From: an uncultured Planctomycetota bacterium | Lineage (GTDB): Bacteria; Planctomycetota; Planctomycetia; Pirellulales; Thermoguttaceae | NCBI GenBank assembly: GCA_902770245.1 | Contig: CACXSS010000025.1 | Location: forward strand, 1 to 46,883 | Length of the DNA: 46,883 nucleotides | Direction: 5' to 3' | Shown here: positions 7,484-16,131 of the stretch, piece after piece | Layout of the letters: each line of letters opens with the position of its first letter | How positions within the stretch are numbered: the stretch's first letter is position 1 | The notes under the pieces: model-generated | Database searches by the model: none | Told to the model about the DNA's origin: nothing | The model's input: the letters and a program-made list of their open reading frames with translations, nothing else | Translations under genes and position numbers: made by a program

Positions 7484-8205
7484 TCTTCGCTTTCTGTAAC
7501 AGATCCCATTTGTTCAAGAAAATCGACAGCAGGAGGAAAACCCGCGTCGGCGGCTTTACGAAGCCATTCCATAGCCTCCTGTTCATCCGGTTCCAGACAT
7601 TCGCCTTTAGCATACCAGAGAGCCAAATTGAACATAGCTTCTGGAAACCCGTTTTCAGCGGATTCCAGCCACCAGTGCATTGCAATCATGGGATTTTTTT
7701 CAATGCCAATGCCGTGCAGATACATATATCCCATCTGATTTTGCGATGCGGCGTGCCCATGCTGGGCGGCGACTTCAAACCATTTCCTGGCAGCGTCGTC
7801 CGTTTGCGGAACTCCGCGACCTTCCAGATACAGACGCCCTAACGCAAACTGAGCGTCGCCGTCCGCCTGCTGCGCCGCTTTAAAAAACCATTGAGCCGCC
7901 GTTTGCGGGTTTTGCTCAACGCCCAAACCGCTGTTGTAACAAACGCCCAGGTCGTACTGAGCCATCGGAACGCCTTGATTCGCCAGTTTTGTTAATTTTT
8001 CTATATCCGGCGAATCGCCAATCATCGGCGTAGAATAGGAAGAATAAATATCCTCGGAAGAACAGCGCTCGCAACTATGATCGTGACGCTCGTCATGACA
8101 ATGCCCGCAGGAGCAGCCCTCTGGATGATTATGATTATGACCTGTACATCCATGAGAGCGCTCTGCGCTGGTTTCGTCACTCTTAAGCGTCTTTTTTTTA
8201 CTCAT
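7480..8205 (-). CDS. Sel1-like repeat protein with His/Cys-rich N-terminus
   Basis: The protein has 241 residues. Residues about 18-48 hold eight His and six Cys in HGCTGHNHNHPEGCSCGHCH and the following stretch, a probable metal-binding region. Residues about 70-235 form four to five Sel1-type helical repeats, for example AQYDLGVCYNSGLGVEQNP, AQFALGRLYLEGRGVPQ and NQMGYMYLHGIGIEKNP. Sel1 repeats normally serve as protein-interaction scaffolds; no enzyme domain or signal peptide is seen, so it is probably cytoplasmic. It ends inside the xseA start (4-base overlap) and begins 21 bases after the last DUF1559 gene, so it is probably cotranscribed. The partner and the metal are unknown. Confidence 0.87.
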   Translation of the reverse strand: MSKKKTLKSDETSAERSHGCTGHNHNHPEGCSCGHCHDERHDHSCERCSSEDIYSSYSTPMIGDSPDIEKLTKLANQGVPMAQYDLGVCYNSGLGVEQNPQTAAQWFFKAAQQADGDAQFALGRLYLEGRGVPQTDDAARKWFEVAAQHGHAASQNQMGYMYLHGIGIEKNPMIAMHWWLESAENGFPEAMFNLALWYAKGECLEPDEQEAMEWLRKAADAGFPPAVDFLEQMGSVTESEE

Positions 8206-8226
8206 TCGTTCTGACGATTAATTGAA

Positions 8227-9357
8227 TCAGAAGGAGTTGTCTGGAATTGGGTATCCGTCCCCGGAAGACAGCAGACGATCGAAAACGCCGTAGTCCTGAG
8301 CGGTCTGAATAATGTCTGACAACCAATGTACAGAGCCGTCTGCAAAACAGGTGTACACGCCGCCAGCATGCATTGAACGCGTTGTCGCCTGGGTGTTGGA
8401 AGTCATTCTGGCTGGCATTTTCAAATCGAACAATTCTTCGCTGGAAAAATCCAACGATGCGAAAATCTGATCGCCATAACCAGACTTGTTATTCTTGTCT
8501 TTAGCGTTGGGACCTTTGTCATTTCCGTTAACTCGGGATGAAAGGTTTGTTCCTTCGTCCCAGCCGCAGGCGGCAATTGCGCTGGCTCCAGGACCGCCCA
8601 AGCACCATGTTCCACGAGGATCGCTGGACGTTACGCCTGCCCGAAGTTCAGCCAGAAGTATAGTATTGCTGGCGCCGTCAGAAATGTCTGTAGCTCTCAA
8701 GGATTCTCCTGGTCCCATTACGCCGCGGTTGCTGGGAACAGACCAGTTGCTTCCATAAAGATACTTGGGCTGCTTAAGTCCCATATTTGCTCCGTAATTG
8801 CAGCGAGAAGCGGTAAACGACGATTTCTTCGATTCATATATAACTCTGTTAGCAACCGCGTCTGACGGGCAAAGCATAGTCGGCATGATGGTTTCACGAC
8901 ACGACTTCATTGTTATAGCGCTGTCTTGAGAACTGGTAACCGTTTTATCAATAGTGTTTACAACCTTTGTACTGTAAGCGCTTCCTGATTTAAGACGATT
9001 GGGACGCATCAAGTTATAAATGTTGTCGTACAAGGCTCCCTGATCCATATTGGGCAGAATACGAACGATCCAGTTTTCCAAAATTCCTGTTTCGTTCGGC
9101 GCGTCATAGTTTGAAGCAGTGGCAAAGTTCATTGCCGGAGGGAACGCTTTGTTAAGCTGTTCATAACCTAAAGCGGCAAGAGCCATTTGCTTGATGTTGT
9201 TTGAACACGTTGATCTTCGGGCGGATTCACGCGCAGAATTGACTGCCGGAAGAAGCAAACCAATCAACACGCCCATAATTGCAATGACAACCAGCAGTTC
9301 CACCAAAGTAAAGGCGCTTTTATTTCTCATAACGTTCATTTTGTTATTGCAAGTCAT
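8227..9357 (-). CDS. DUF1559 family pseudopilin-like protein (third of three)
   Basis: This 376-residue protein has a prepilin-type leader, [20 protein letters not shown], followed by the planctomycete hallmark ARESARRSTCSNNIKQMALA. Leader peptidase would cut before F; the -1 residue is Ala, not the usual Gly. The DUF1559 body ends with the H-X9-DG signature HAGGVYTCFADG and VHWLSD. The protein is expected to be membrane-anchored through its N-terminal helix, with the body outside. The function of this hugely expanded family is unsettled. AAAAGGAG precedes the ATG. The closest paralogue lies 27 bases upstream. Confidence 0.93.
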   Translation of the reverse strand: MTCNNKMNVMRNKSAFTLVELLVVIAIMGVLIGLLLPAVNSARESARRSTCSNNIKQMALAALGYEQLNKAFPPAMNFATASNYDAPNETGILENWIVRILPNMDQGALYDNIYNLMRPNRLKSGSAYSTKVVNTIDKTVTSSQDSAITMKSCRETIMPTMLCPSDAVANRVIYESKKSSFTASRCNYGANMGLKQPKYLYGSNWSVPSNRGVMGPGESLRATDISDGASNTILLAELRAGVTSSDPRGTWCLGGPGASAIAACGWDEGTNLSSRVNGNDKGPNAKDKNNKSGYGDQIFASLDFSSEELFDLKMPARMTSNTQATTRSMHAGGVYTCFADGSVHWLSDIIQTAQDYGVFDRLLSSGDGYPIPDNSF

Positions 9358-9384
9358 GCCAGACTCCTTTTAGTTTTATTTATA

Positions 9385-10497
9385 TTAAAAATCTGCATTG
9401 GAGATTGAAAAGCCGTCACAGGGCAGGAGCAACTTGTCCCATACGCCCAAATTGGTTTCGCTTGTTCCGACAGAAACTTCGTCCGTAATCCAGTGAACAG
9501 AGCCGTCGCAGAACGCCGTCTGAACTCCGCCAGGATGAGTGGAACGCGAAGTTGCCTGAGCGTTCCATTTCAAGGCGGTATCGCCATTACTGCACTCCAT
9601 GCCAAGAGTAACCAAATCGTCGTAATCAAAAAATTGATCAATTTTTTCACAACCATAAATGTCGTCTGCAGCATTGTTCTTTGAATTCGGACCTCTACAG
9701 TCGCCCATGTACCCACATGCGGCAATAGCGCTTGGACCGGGGCCGCCTAAAGACCACGTACCGCGTGGGTCGCATGAAGCAACGCCAGCGCGCAGTTCTG
9801 CCACCATAATCGTATTGCTGGCGCCGTCAATTATTTCTTCTGTTTTCATACATTTTCCCGGTCCCATTACGCCGTGTTTTAAATTATTGCTCCATCCACT
9901 GTAAAGGTTATATGCATAATCCAGCCCCATATTAGCTCCGTAATTGCATCGAGCGCCGGTAAAGCCGCTTCCCTTGGCAGACTCGAATTTAATTCGATTG
10001 TTTCCGTCAGACGGACACAGGAATGAAGGAATCTCCGTTTCTCGGCAGCTTTTCATCGTAATGTTTGAATCCATTTTGGATGTAGCGCTGTTCGATTCAA
10101 CGTTAATCCCGCTTTGTTTGAGCATGCCGTTGATTTCGTTAAACAACGCCTGCTGACCAACGTACGGCAAAACAAGAATAATCCAGTTGGCGCGAACATT
10201 GGCTTCTTTCAAGTATTTTGAATTATCTGTATTACTGGTGAAATTGCTTGCCGGTGGAAGAATTTGATACGTGTCTTGATAGGAAAGACATGCCAGAGCC
10301 ATCTGTTTGATATTGTTGCTGCACTGCATCTTTCGAGCGGATTCGCGCGCCGCGTTGATTGCCGGAAGCAACATCGCAATCAACACGCCCATGATTGCGA
10401 TAACAACAAGTAATTCTACCAGCGTAAAGGCGTAACGACAAGCGTTCGCCTGGAATTGTTTACAATTTGATTTAATGCTCATTTTATAACGGTTCAT
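9385..10497 (-). CDS. DUF1559 family pseudopilin-like protein (second of three)
   Basis: This 370-residue paralogue of its two neighbours has an N-terminal basic stretch and then [20 protein letters not shown], again with Ala at -1 of the prepilin cleavage site. ARESARKMQCSNNIKQMALA follows, and the C-terminal H-X9-DG motif reads [12 protein letters not shown]. The middle contains the conserved CNYGANMGL and GASNTIMVAELRAG blocks typical of DUF1559. The leader before the hydrophobic helix is longer than in the other copies (about 25 residues), and the start could be the internal ATG at MSIKSNC. It is probably exported and anchored. Confidence 0.92.
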   Translation of the reverse strand: MNRYKMSIKSNCKQFQANACRYAFTLVELLVVIAIMGVLIAMLLPAINAARESARKMQCSNNIKQMALACLSYQDTYQILPPASNFTSNTDNSKYLKEANVRANWIILVLPYVGQQALFNEINGMLKQSGINVESNSATSKMDSNITMKSCRETEIPSFLCPSDGNNRIKFESAKGSGFTGARCNYGANMGLDYAYNLYSGWSNNLKHGVMGPGKCMKTEEIIDGASNTIMVAELRAGVASCDPRGTWSLGGPGPSAIAACGYMGDCRGPNSKNNAADDIYGCEKIDQFFDYDDLVTLGMECSNGDTALKWNAQATSRSTHPGGVQTAFCDGSVHWITDEVSVGTSETNLGVWDKLLLPCDGFSISNADF

Positions 10498-10549
10498 GAT
10501 TAGTCTCTCTGAATAGCGCTTAAAAAATAGCGATTGCGTTTTTGTAATG

Positions 10550-10573
10550 AAAAAACAAAGCTTTCCACAAAGC
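10550..10573 (-). terminator. Weak hairpin plus T-run between DUF1559 copies
   Basis: Read on the minus strand, GCTTT-GTGG-AAAGC is followed by TTTG and then six T, a few bases beyond the stop of the first DUF1559 gene. The 5-bp stem suggests partial termination or attenuation rather than a full stop. Confidence 0.4.
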
Positions 10574-10583
10574 GAATCTGTTG

Positions 10584-11720
10584 TTAGTACATATCGGCTT
10601 TAATTGTTTGCTGATCGTTGGAAAGAATCAGCTTGTCCCAAACGGTCATGTATTGAGCTCGCGTGTTAAGGTTTTTAATATTGTCTTCACTCTGATCGCC
10701 AGCGCACTGGACGGAGTCTGAAATCCAGTGGACAGAAGCGTCGCAAAACGCGGTTTGAACGCCGCCAGCATGAGACGAACGCGCAGTTGCCTGGTCGCCG
10801 CCAGACGAGCTGGTGTAACAGGGCATTTTCAAACGCGGTTTACAGTTATCGCTATTGCAGCCCCATGTGTCGTCGGAATTGGTAATTAAGCAGTTTGGTC
10901 CAGGGTCGTCTCCATACCAGGCATTGCACGCCGTAATACTGGAGCCTGGAATTCCGATCGCCCAAACGCCGCGGGAGTCGACGCTGTTCATGCCGGCGCG
11001 CAATTCGCTAAGTAAAATTGTATTAGATGCGCCATCGCGAACGTCTGCCTGACCAATACTGCGGTGTATTCCGGAAACGCCGCGGTTGTGAGTATACCCC
11101 CAGGCTCTGGCTCCATCGTTATTAAAAGGATAAACTCTGGCAAATCGCGCTCCCATGTTAATGCCGTAGTTGCCGCGAGCGTATTCGCGACCGCTGCCGT
11201 TAGACGGAGCAAACTTGTTTCGGTTTGAAACGTCAGTTGGACACAGCATAGACGCTAACGTCGTATTGGTACATTCCATAATGCTAATTTCGCGGCCGTT
11301 TGCCAACTTCGTCGTTAACGAGGTGTTAGCAATGTCTTTATTGGCGTTTGCTTTATTTTTATCGTTGAAAAGAGCTTCAATATCGTTATAAAGCCCCAGC
11401 TGGTCCAACTGGGGAAGAATGAGCATAACCCAGTTCTCACGAATTCCTGCGGTTGTCAAGCCGTTGGCAACGTTAATGTTTGGCAGAACTTCCACTGCAG
11501 GAGGAAAAACTTTATACGTGCTGTCGTACGTAACGCACGCCATTGCCAGCTGTTTGATATTGTTGCCGCACTGCAAACGACGCGCTGACTCGCGAGCAGA
11601 TTGAACTGCCGGGAGCATGAGCGACATCAAAATGCCGATAATTGTAATAACAACAAGCAATTCAACGAGCGTAAAGCCGCGACTGCGCATTGTTGAGCGC
11701 TGTAAATTGCGAGAAAACAT
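10584..11720 (-). CDS. DUF1559 family pseudopilin-like protein (first of three)
   Basis: This 378-residue protein has a canonical prepilin leader [19 protein letters not shown] with Gly at -1, then [20 protein letters not shown]. The C-terminal signature has drifted to [12 protein letters not shown], with Ala where the H-X9-DG motif has Gly. Conserved [11 protein letters not shown] and [14 protein letters not shown] blocks place it in DUF1559. TAAGGAG lies upstream of the ATG. It is the promoter-proximal member of the tandem trio and the most diverged of the three by eye. Confidence 0.92.
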   Translation of the reverse strand: MFSRNLQRSTMRSRGFTLVELLVVITIIGILMSLMLPAVQSARESARRLQCGNNIKQLAMACVTYDSTYKVFPPAVEVLPNINVANGLTTAGIRENWVMLILPQLDQLGLYNDIEALFNDKNKANANKDIANTSLTTKLANGREISIMECTNTTLASMLCPTDVSNRNKFAPSNGSGREYARGNYGINMGARFARVYPFNNDGARAWGYTHNRGVSGIHRSIGQADVRDGASNTILLSELRAGMNSVDSRGVWAIGIPGSSITACNAWYGDDPGPNCLITNSDDTWGCNSDNCKPRLKMPCYTSSSGGDQATARSSHAGGVQTAFCDASVHWISDSVQCAGDQSEDNIKNLNTRAQYMTVWDKLILSNDQQTIKADMY

Positions 11721-11882
11721 GTATTTGTCTCCTTAAAAGTTAAACTGCCAGTTCAAATGCAGTGTAGTTCTTGCCCTAACTACCTAATACAATCTTTTTT
11801 ATCGCTTAATAATTACTCAATGATATTATCCACTATTTTAGAGTTAATTTAAAGGGGGACTGTTTCTATTTTTCGGAAATTT

Positions 11883-14240
11883 TTACGATTTTTTCGAAAA
11901 ATAGGCATTCAGGAGCGCTCGATTTTTGAAAAAAAAAAAAAAAAATAACGTTAACCAGCTTCCAAAACTGATAAGCGCTCCTATGTACACGCTTTGGGGG
12001 AAGAACTGAAATTCTGCCGTCCAGGCGTTGGAGCTGGGCGTTTTAAGCCCCAAAAACATCCCGTCGGATTGATAAACCGGAACGGAAATTGTCGTCGGTT
12101 TTCCATCTGACGACGTTCCTGTGAGCGTCGCTTTCCAGCCGGGATAATAAACAACAGGAATTTTTGTTTTGGAGTTGGAATTAATTGCTGCTGAAAAACG
12201 GTTTGTTCCATGCCACGTTATTGACGATTTGAAATTGTCCAAACATTCGTGTTCATCAGCATTCTGATTTATATTAACATTATAATTGACGTTTTCCTGA
12301 ATAGCTATCCTCTTCCCGTCAAATGACATGATTTGTTCACAGAGTTCTTTTTCAGCCGCGCTGCCGCGCCCTGCTCCGTCTCGCAGAAACTGAGCGTAGT
12401 TTTTCAGCATAAACGTCCCGCCGTACCGCATTGTTGTTGTATGCTGATATAAACCGTTGTAGGCATAAAACGAATCCCGGTTCCATTGCGCCAATTCTGA
12501 TTCCCGATTGACAGAACTGGTTTCTCGAAACGCTGTCGGCAGCCAGTTGTTTCCCTGTAAACAAATTCGTCGGCAGGGCGAAGACCATTCCACCGCTTTT
12601 GAGTCAAAAATCGACGCAGGAATTGGCGTTAAGAGCCGCTGTGAGTAGACCGACAAGTCCAAAAGAACAAAAACAAGGATAATCGCTGCGCTGAGCTGGC
12701 GGCTGCTTTGATTCTTCAACAAGCTGCAAATGGCAAAGAGCAAAAACGCCGATGCGAATTGCAGGGCAAAGGTTGAAATGTCTTTTGATTCCCCTTGATA
12801 CGGTCCATATTGAACATGGGTCAGCCCATCTGTAATTAGAGGAAGAACAGTCGGAGCGGCAAAATGCCATGCAATTATGGCAATTGCCGTTACGCCCAGA
12901 CAGACGGTAATTCGGTATCGAAATTGGGAATCCGCCCAAAGACGATCCCAACCGTAGGCGGATAAAACGCTTATTCCCATTGCGGCAACGGTCAGCCATT
13001 TTGCCGGATAGCGAAACATGCTGTATCCGGGGAAAATCGATGTCAAAAGCCAATACAGCCCGCCCCAACCGGAAGAAATGTTTTGAGTGTAGTCTGTTCC
13101 TGACCAGAATCCGATTGTATGAATCAAATATCCAACAGACAATCGCCCCATTGACGCCACCAGAGCGAAAACGACGATCCAGCTTATCCAAATGCGGCGG
13201 CTGTTGGAACGATAAAAAGTCAAACTCAGACATGCCAGGAAAAACGGGACCGTTCCCATGTAAAGCGATGGAACCCAAAAGGCGACGTCCGAGCCGGGTA
13301 AAGCGTCAATCCAGCGCTGGTATATCGGAAATTGGCGTCCGTAGACTTCCGGAACTGCAAATTCCAGAACTCGCCATGGGGGGACGCTGAAAGCGTATCG
13401 CGTTTCTTCCGCCTTTATAGAATGGTTTGACTCGCTCCGATCGCTGTTAAACGTTAATTCCGCTGTCGGAAGAAGTTGAATTGCCGACAGAAGAAATCCA
13501 CAAATCGCAATTCCAGCTAAAACCAAAACGGTATTGAAGATATAACGACTTTTTTCTGAAAACGCGTATGCTTTTGATTCTGTTTGTTTTGAGTTTTTCC
13601 GAGCTTTTAATATTAATATCAACGCTAAAAGCAGAGCCAGCATTCCCAGATGGTATGCCGTCTGAACGTCTCCGCCAAGAGTCATCAACGCCAAAACCAT
13701 TCCCGATAAACAGACGTAAGACAATCGTCGGGTTCGCAATGCGCGTTCGACGCCATAAACTCCCAACGGGAGCCAGGCGGCTGAAACCAGATACGGCAGG
13801 TTCGAGTATTGGAATAAGACGACTCCTCCAAAGCCGTATGAAATCGCCGCGATTATGCCTGCGCCGACAGAACGTCCCCAGCGCCGAACGAGAAAGAACA
13901 TTGTTCCCGCCGCCAGAACTGCATGTCCAATTATATACAGGTTAAACGCCAGCCACGCGGGAATTGGCAGCGCCAAAATCCAGCTTGGCGGATAGAATAG
14001 CGCTGTGGTCGGGTTCGCCGCAAGCGGAAATCCCAGATTCAGATACGGCGTCCAGAACGGAAGTTCTCCTGCCTGAAAGCAGCTGTGAAGATATAGAAAT
14101 AGCGGGTAATAGAAGTGTGACGCGTCCCGATATCCGAGAACGTTTCCGGGATTAAAAAGCAAAGTGGAAAAGACAAACGCCGTCGTCAAAAGGACGATTG
14201 CCGTTACGATTGTATAAACGACAGCGTTCTGTTTATTCAT
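11883..14240 (-). CDS. YfhO-type multi-pass membrane protein
   Basis: This 785-residue protein has at least ten hydrophobic segments in its first 560 residues, starting near residue 8. The YfhO/GT-C hallmark region GYRDASHFYYPLFLYLHSCF and the GELPFWTPYLNLGFPLAANP block follow (about 35-75). A soluble C-terminal beta-rich part runs from about 570 to 745, followed by a last TM helix. YfhO proteins are linked to glycosylation of cell-wall polymers in Firmicutes; here the substrate is unknown. The last helix is encoded across a run of 17 identical bases (11929-11945). Its start overlaps the upstream 254-residue gene by 4 bases. Confidence 0.85.
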   Translation of the reverse strand: MNKQNAVVYTIVTAIVLLTTAFVFSTLLFNPGNVLGYRDASHFYYPLFLYLHSCFQAGELPFWTPYLNLGFPLAANPTTALFYPPSWILALPIPAWLAFNLYIIGHAVLAAGTMFFLVRRWGRSVGAGIIAAISYGFGGVVLFQYSNLPYLVSAAWLPLGVYGVERALRTRRLSYVCLSGMVLALMTLGGDVQTAYHLGMLALLLALILILKARKNSKQTESKAYAFSEKSRYIFNTVLVLAGIAICGFLLSAIQLLPTAELTFNSDRSESNHSIKAEETRYAFSVPPWRVLEFAVPEVYGRQFPIYQRWIDALPGSDVAFWVPSLYMGTVPFFLACLSLTFYRSNSRRIWISWIVVFALVASMGRLSVGYLIHTIGFWSGTDYTQNISSGWGGLYWLLTSIFPGYSMFRYPAKWLTVAAMGISVLSAYGWDRLWADSQFRYRITVCLGVTAIAIIAWHFAAPTVLPLITDGLTHVQYGPYQGESKDISTFALQFASAFLLFAICSLLKNQSSRQLSAAIILVFVLLDLSVYSQRLLTPIPASIFDSKAVEWSSPCRRICLQGNNWLPTAFRETSSVNRESELAQWNRDSFYAYNGLYQHTTTMRYGGTFMLKNYAQFLRDGAGRGSAAEKELCEQIMSFDGKRIAIQENVNYNVNINQNADEHECLDNFKSSITWHGTNRFSAAINSNSKTKIPVVYYPGWKATLTGTSSDGKPTTISVPVYQSDGMFLGLKTPSSNAWTAEFQFFPQSVYIGALISFGSWLTLFFFFFFKNRALLNAYFSKKS
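11929..11945. repeat. A17 homopolymer in the 3' end of the YfhO-type gene
   Basis: Seventeen A in a row on the plus strand are read as T on the coding strand and encode the phenylalanine run in the last TM helix. A change of one base would alter the final ~18 residues. It is either a slippage-prone site or a place where the assembly length may be wrong. Confidence 0.9.
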
Positions 14241-15001
14241 GCCGTTCTACGTCTGCCAAGCCAGTTGACGGATTGGAGAACAACGGAAACAAACAAGCCG
14301 ACCAACCCGGCGATAATCAACGATTTGCCCGGATTGACAACGGCGGTATTGTGCATGATTTGCGCCCCGAAAACCAGTCCGACGCCGCAAATGCTCATTC
14401 CAATGCTCAAACTCAACAACGGACGTCTGGCTGGGCGCTCCGAATCTCCTTTGGTCGTGTTGACGATTAATTTCGGAGTATAATCGTTTTTGGCTTCTTC
14501 TGTTGAGGTAGAAGGCGTTTCTTCAACTAATAAACGATTTAGCGTTTCGAGAGACGATTCTTCCGTATGCGGCGCATCCTGTTGAGAAAACGAAAACAGA
14601 TCCTGCGGCATACAGTCGACGTCTTTCGAATTTGGCGAACAGCATTCTTCCTCGTCAATCGGATCGCTGCAATTGCCGTTCTCCGGAGACTGCCACTCAT
14701 CAGAATTTACTTCTGCCTGGTAAATGCTTTGAGAATACAAGTCTGCCAACGGCGTTGGAAACGTCCGACCAGAAGGCGGCGTTTGAAACCTGCGAAACGG
14801 ATCCGAAGAATCCTCATAGGAAGGAGCCTTCCATTTGGATTTCTTTTCCGAAGCGCGGCTTTCCGCATTCCAAATTCCTGAAAGATAGTCTTCTGCCCTG
14901 GAATCAATCCGAGAAATATCGTCTTCTAAATTCCAAGCATTCATTTGAGACCCTGTTAAACAGGAATTCCAATCGTCAGAATACATGCTATCAGCGCTCA
15001 T
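14237..15001 (-). CDS. Hypothetical protein, acidic N-terminal region plus two TM helices
   Basis: I do not recognise this 254-residue protein. Residues 1-190 are hydrophilic, acidic and rich in Ser, Glu and Asp with several scattered cysteines (for example EECCSP near 120), probably disordered. Two hydrophobic helices follow (about 194-216 and 226-246), with a short basic tail GRRRTA. This looks like a cytoplasmic low-complexity domain anchored by a C-terminal hairpin. It overlaps the YfhO-type gene start by 4 bases, so the two are probably translated together and may work together in the membrane. Confidence 0.7.
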   Translation of the reverse strand: MSADSMYSDDWNSCLTGSQMNAWNLEDDISRIDSRAEDYLSGIWNAESRASEKKSKWKAPSYEDSSDPFRRFQTPPSGRTFPTPLADLYSQSIYQAEVNSDEWQSPENGNCSDPIDEEECCSPNSKDVDCMPQDLFSFSQQDAPHTEESSLETLNRLLVEETPSTSTEEAKNDYTPKLIVNTTKGDSERPARRPLLSLSIGMSICGVGLVFGAQIMHNTAVVNPGKSLIIAGLVGLFVSVVLQSVNWLGRRRTA

Positions 15002-15088
15002 TATACACCAAGCTTTCGTGATATAATTACTCTTTTATCTATCGACTATTGTAAGTATCGGAATTTTAGACGATAAACTATAGCGGTT

Positions 15089-16105
15089 CTAACGATTATT
15101 TCGGCAGACGACAATGCGATTTAAGCCAGAGAAATCCTTAACTGTCTTAATATATATAAGATTGGGGGCATTGGATAATATGGATAAGACTTGATCGTGA
15201 ATTATTGGACTTAGTTCAAATAACAGCCAGCCGCCGGGGTTAAGTCTGCCAGGCGCCTGCGCCAGCATTTTTTCGATCAAATCCGTTCCCTTTTGACCGC
15301 TAAAGAGCGCAACCGCCGGCTCGAAATCGCGAACGGAGGCGTCCAGAGACGTTCGCTCTTCTTCCCCGATATACGGGGGGTTGCTGAGAATAAAATCAAA
15401 TTTTTCTTCTGGCTTTATTGCAGAAAACAGATCCGAATATCGAAATTCGATTTGGTCGCTTACCTCGTGAGTTTGAGCGTTGAGTTTTGCCACCTCCAAA
15501 GCAGGCTGGGAAATATCGACAGCGACAAAACGACTTGAGGGCAGCTGTTTAGCCAACGTTATTGCGATAATTCCAGAACCTGTTCCGATATCAAGGATGT
15601 TCAGTTTGACGTCTTGCAGGGGGTTAGCGCGGGGAACGAATTTTATATACGTCTCTCCGGTTTGAGCATCTGTAATTGTGTCTTCAGACGACGGTTCCGA
15701 AGTTTCTTCCGATTCGATTTTCGTTTCTTTCGGTTCTCCCAACGCCTGCTTTTTAACTATATCCAGAGTTTCGACAATCAGATGTTCCGTCTCCGGACGA
15801 GGAATGAGCGTGTCTGGAGTAACCTTGAATGACAGTGAGTAGAATTCCTTTTCCCCGATCAAATAAGCCGTTGGCGTTCCAGCAGCGCGCCGTTTGACCA
15901 AATCCCGATACGTTGCCCGAACTTCGTCCGAAGCGGGTTCCATAAATCTGGTATAAAGCCCAATGCGATCGCACCCCATTGCCTTAGCCAGCAATATTTC
16001 CGCGTCCAGCCTGGGCGTATCAATCCTATGCTGGGCGAAATAGTCGGCTGTCCATTTTAATAAACGTCTAACAGTCCAAACGTCTTGTTCTTGTGGATCA
16101 GGCAT
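15089..16105 (-). CDS. prmC: Peptide chain release factor N5-glutamine methyltransferase
   Basis: The 338-residue protein methylates the GGQ glutamine of release factors using S-adenosylmethionine. The N-terminal helical domain has RLDAEILLAKAMG and AYLIGEKEFYSLSF with LIPRPETEHLI. The Rossmann domain has ILDIGTGSGIIAI (SAM site) and the catalytic NPPY within FILSNPPYIGEEE. It is about 50 residues longer than usual because an acidic, Ser/Thr/Glu-rich insertion (about 118-163) lies between PETEHLI and the SAM motif. In many bacteria prmC follows prfA; prfA is not in this window. It lies 26 bases after purM on the same strand. Confidence 0.93.
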   Translation of the reverse strand: MPDPQEQDVWTVRRLLKWTADYFAQHRIDTPRLDAEILLAKAMGCDRIGLYTRFMEPASDEVRATYRDLVKRRAAGTPTAYLIGEKEFYSLSFKVTPDTLIPRPETEHLIVETLDIVKKQALGEPKETKIESEETSEPSSEDTITDAQTGETYIKFVPRANPLQDVKLNILDIGTGSGIIAITLAKQLPSSRFVAVDISQPALEVAKLNAQTHEVSDQIEFRYSDLFSAIKPEEKFDFILSNPPYIGEEERTSLDASVRDFEPAVALFSGQKGTDLIEKMLAQAPGRLNPGGWLLFELSPIIHDQVLSILSNAPNLIYIKTVKDFSGLNRIVVCRNNR

Positions 16106-16131
16106 TATGTCAGGCGATAAGGTTTTCTCAA

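Noticed and set aside
6761-7738. 325-codon plus-strand ORF
   Set aside because: It is antisense across xseA and the Sel1 gene, both of which have clear family motifs.
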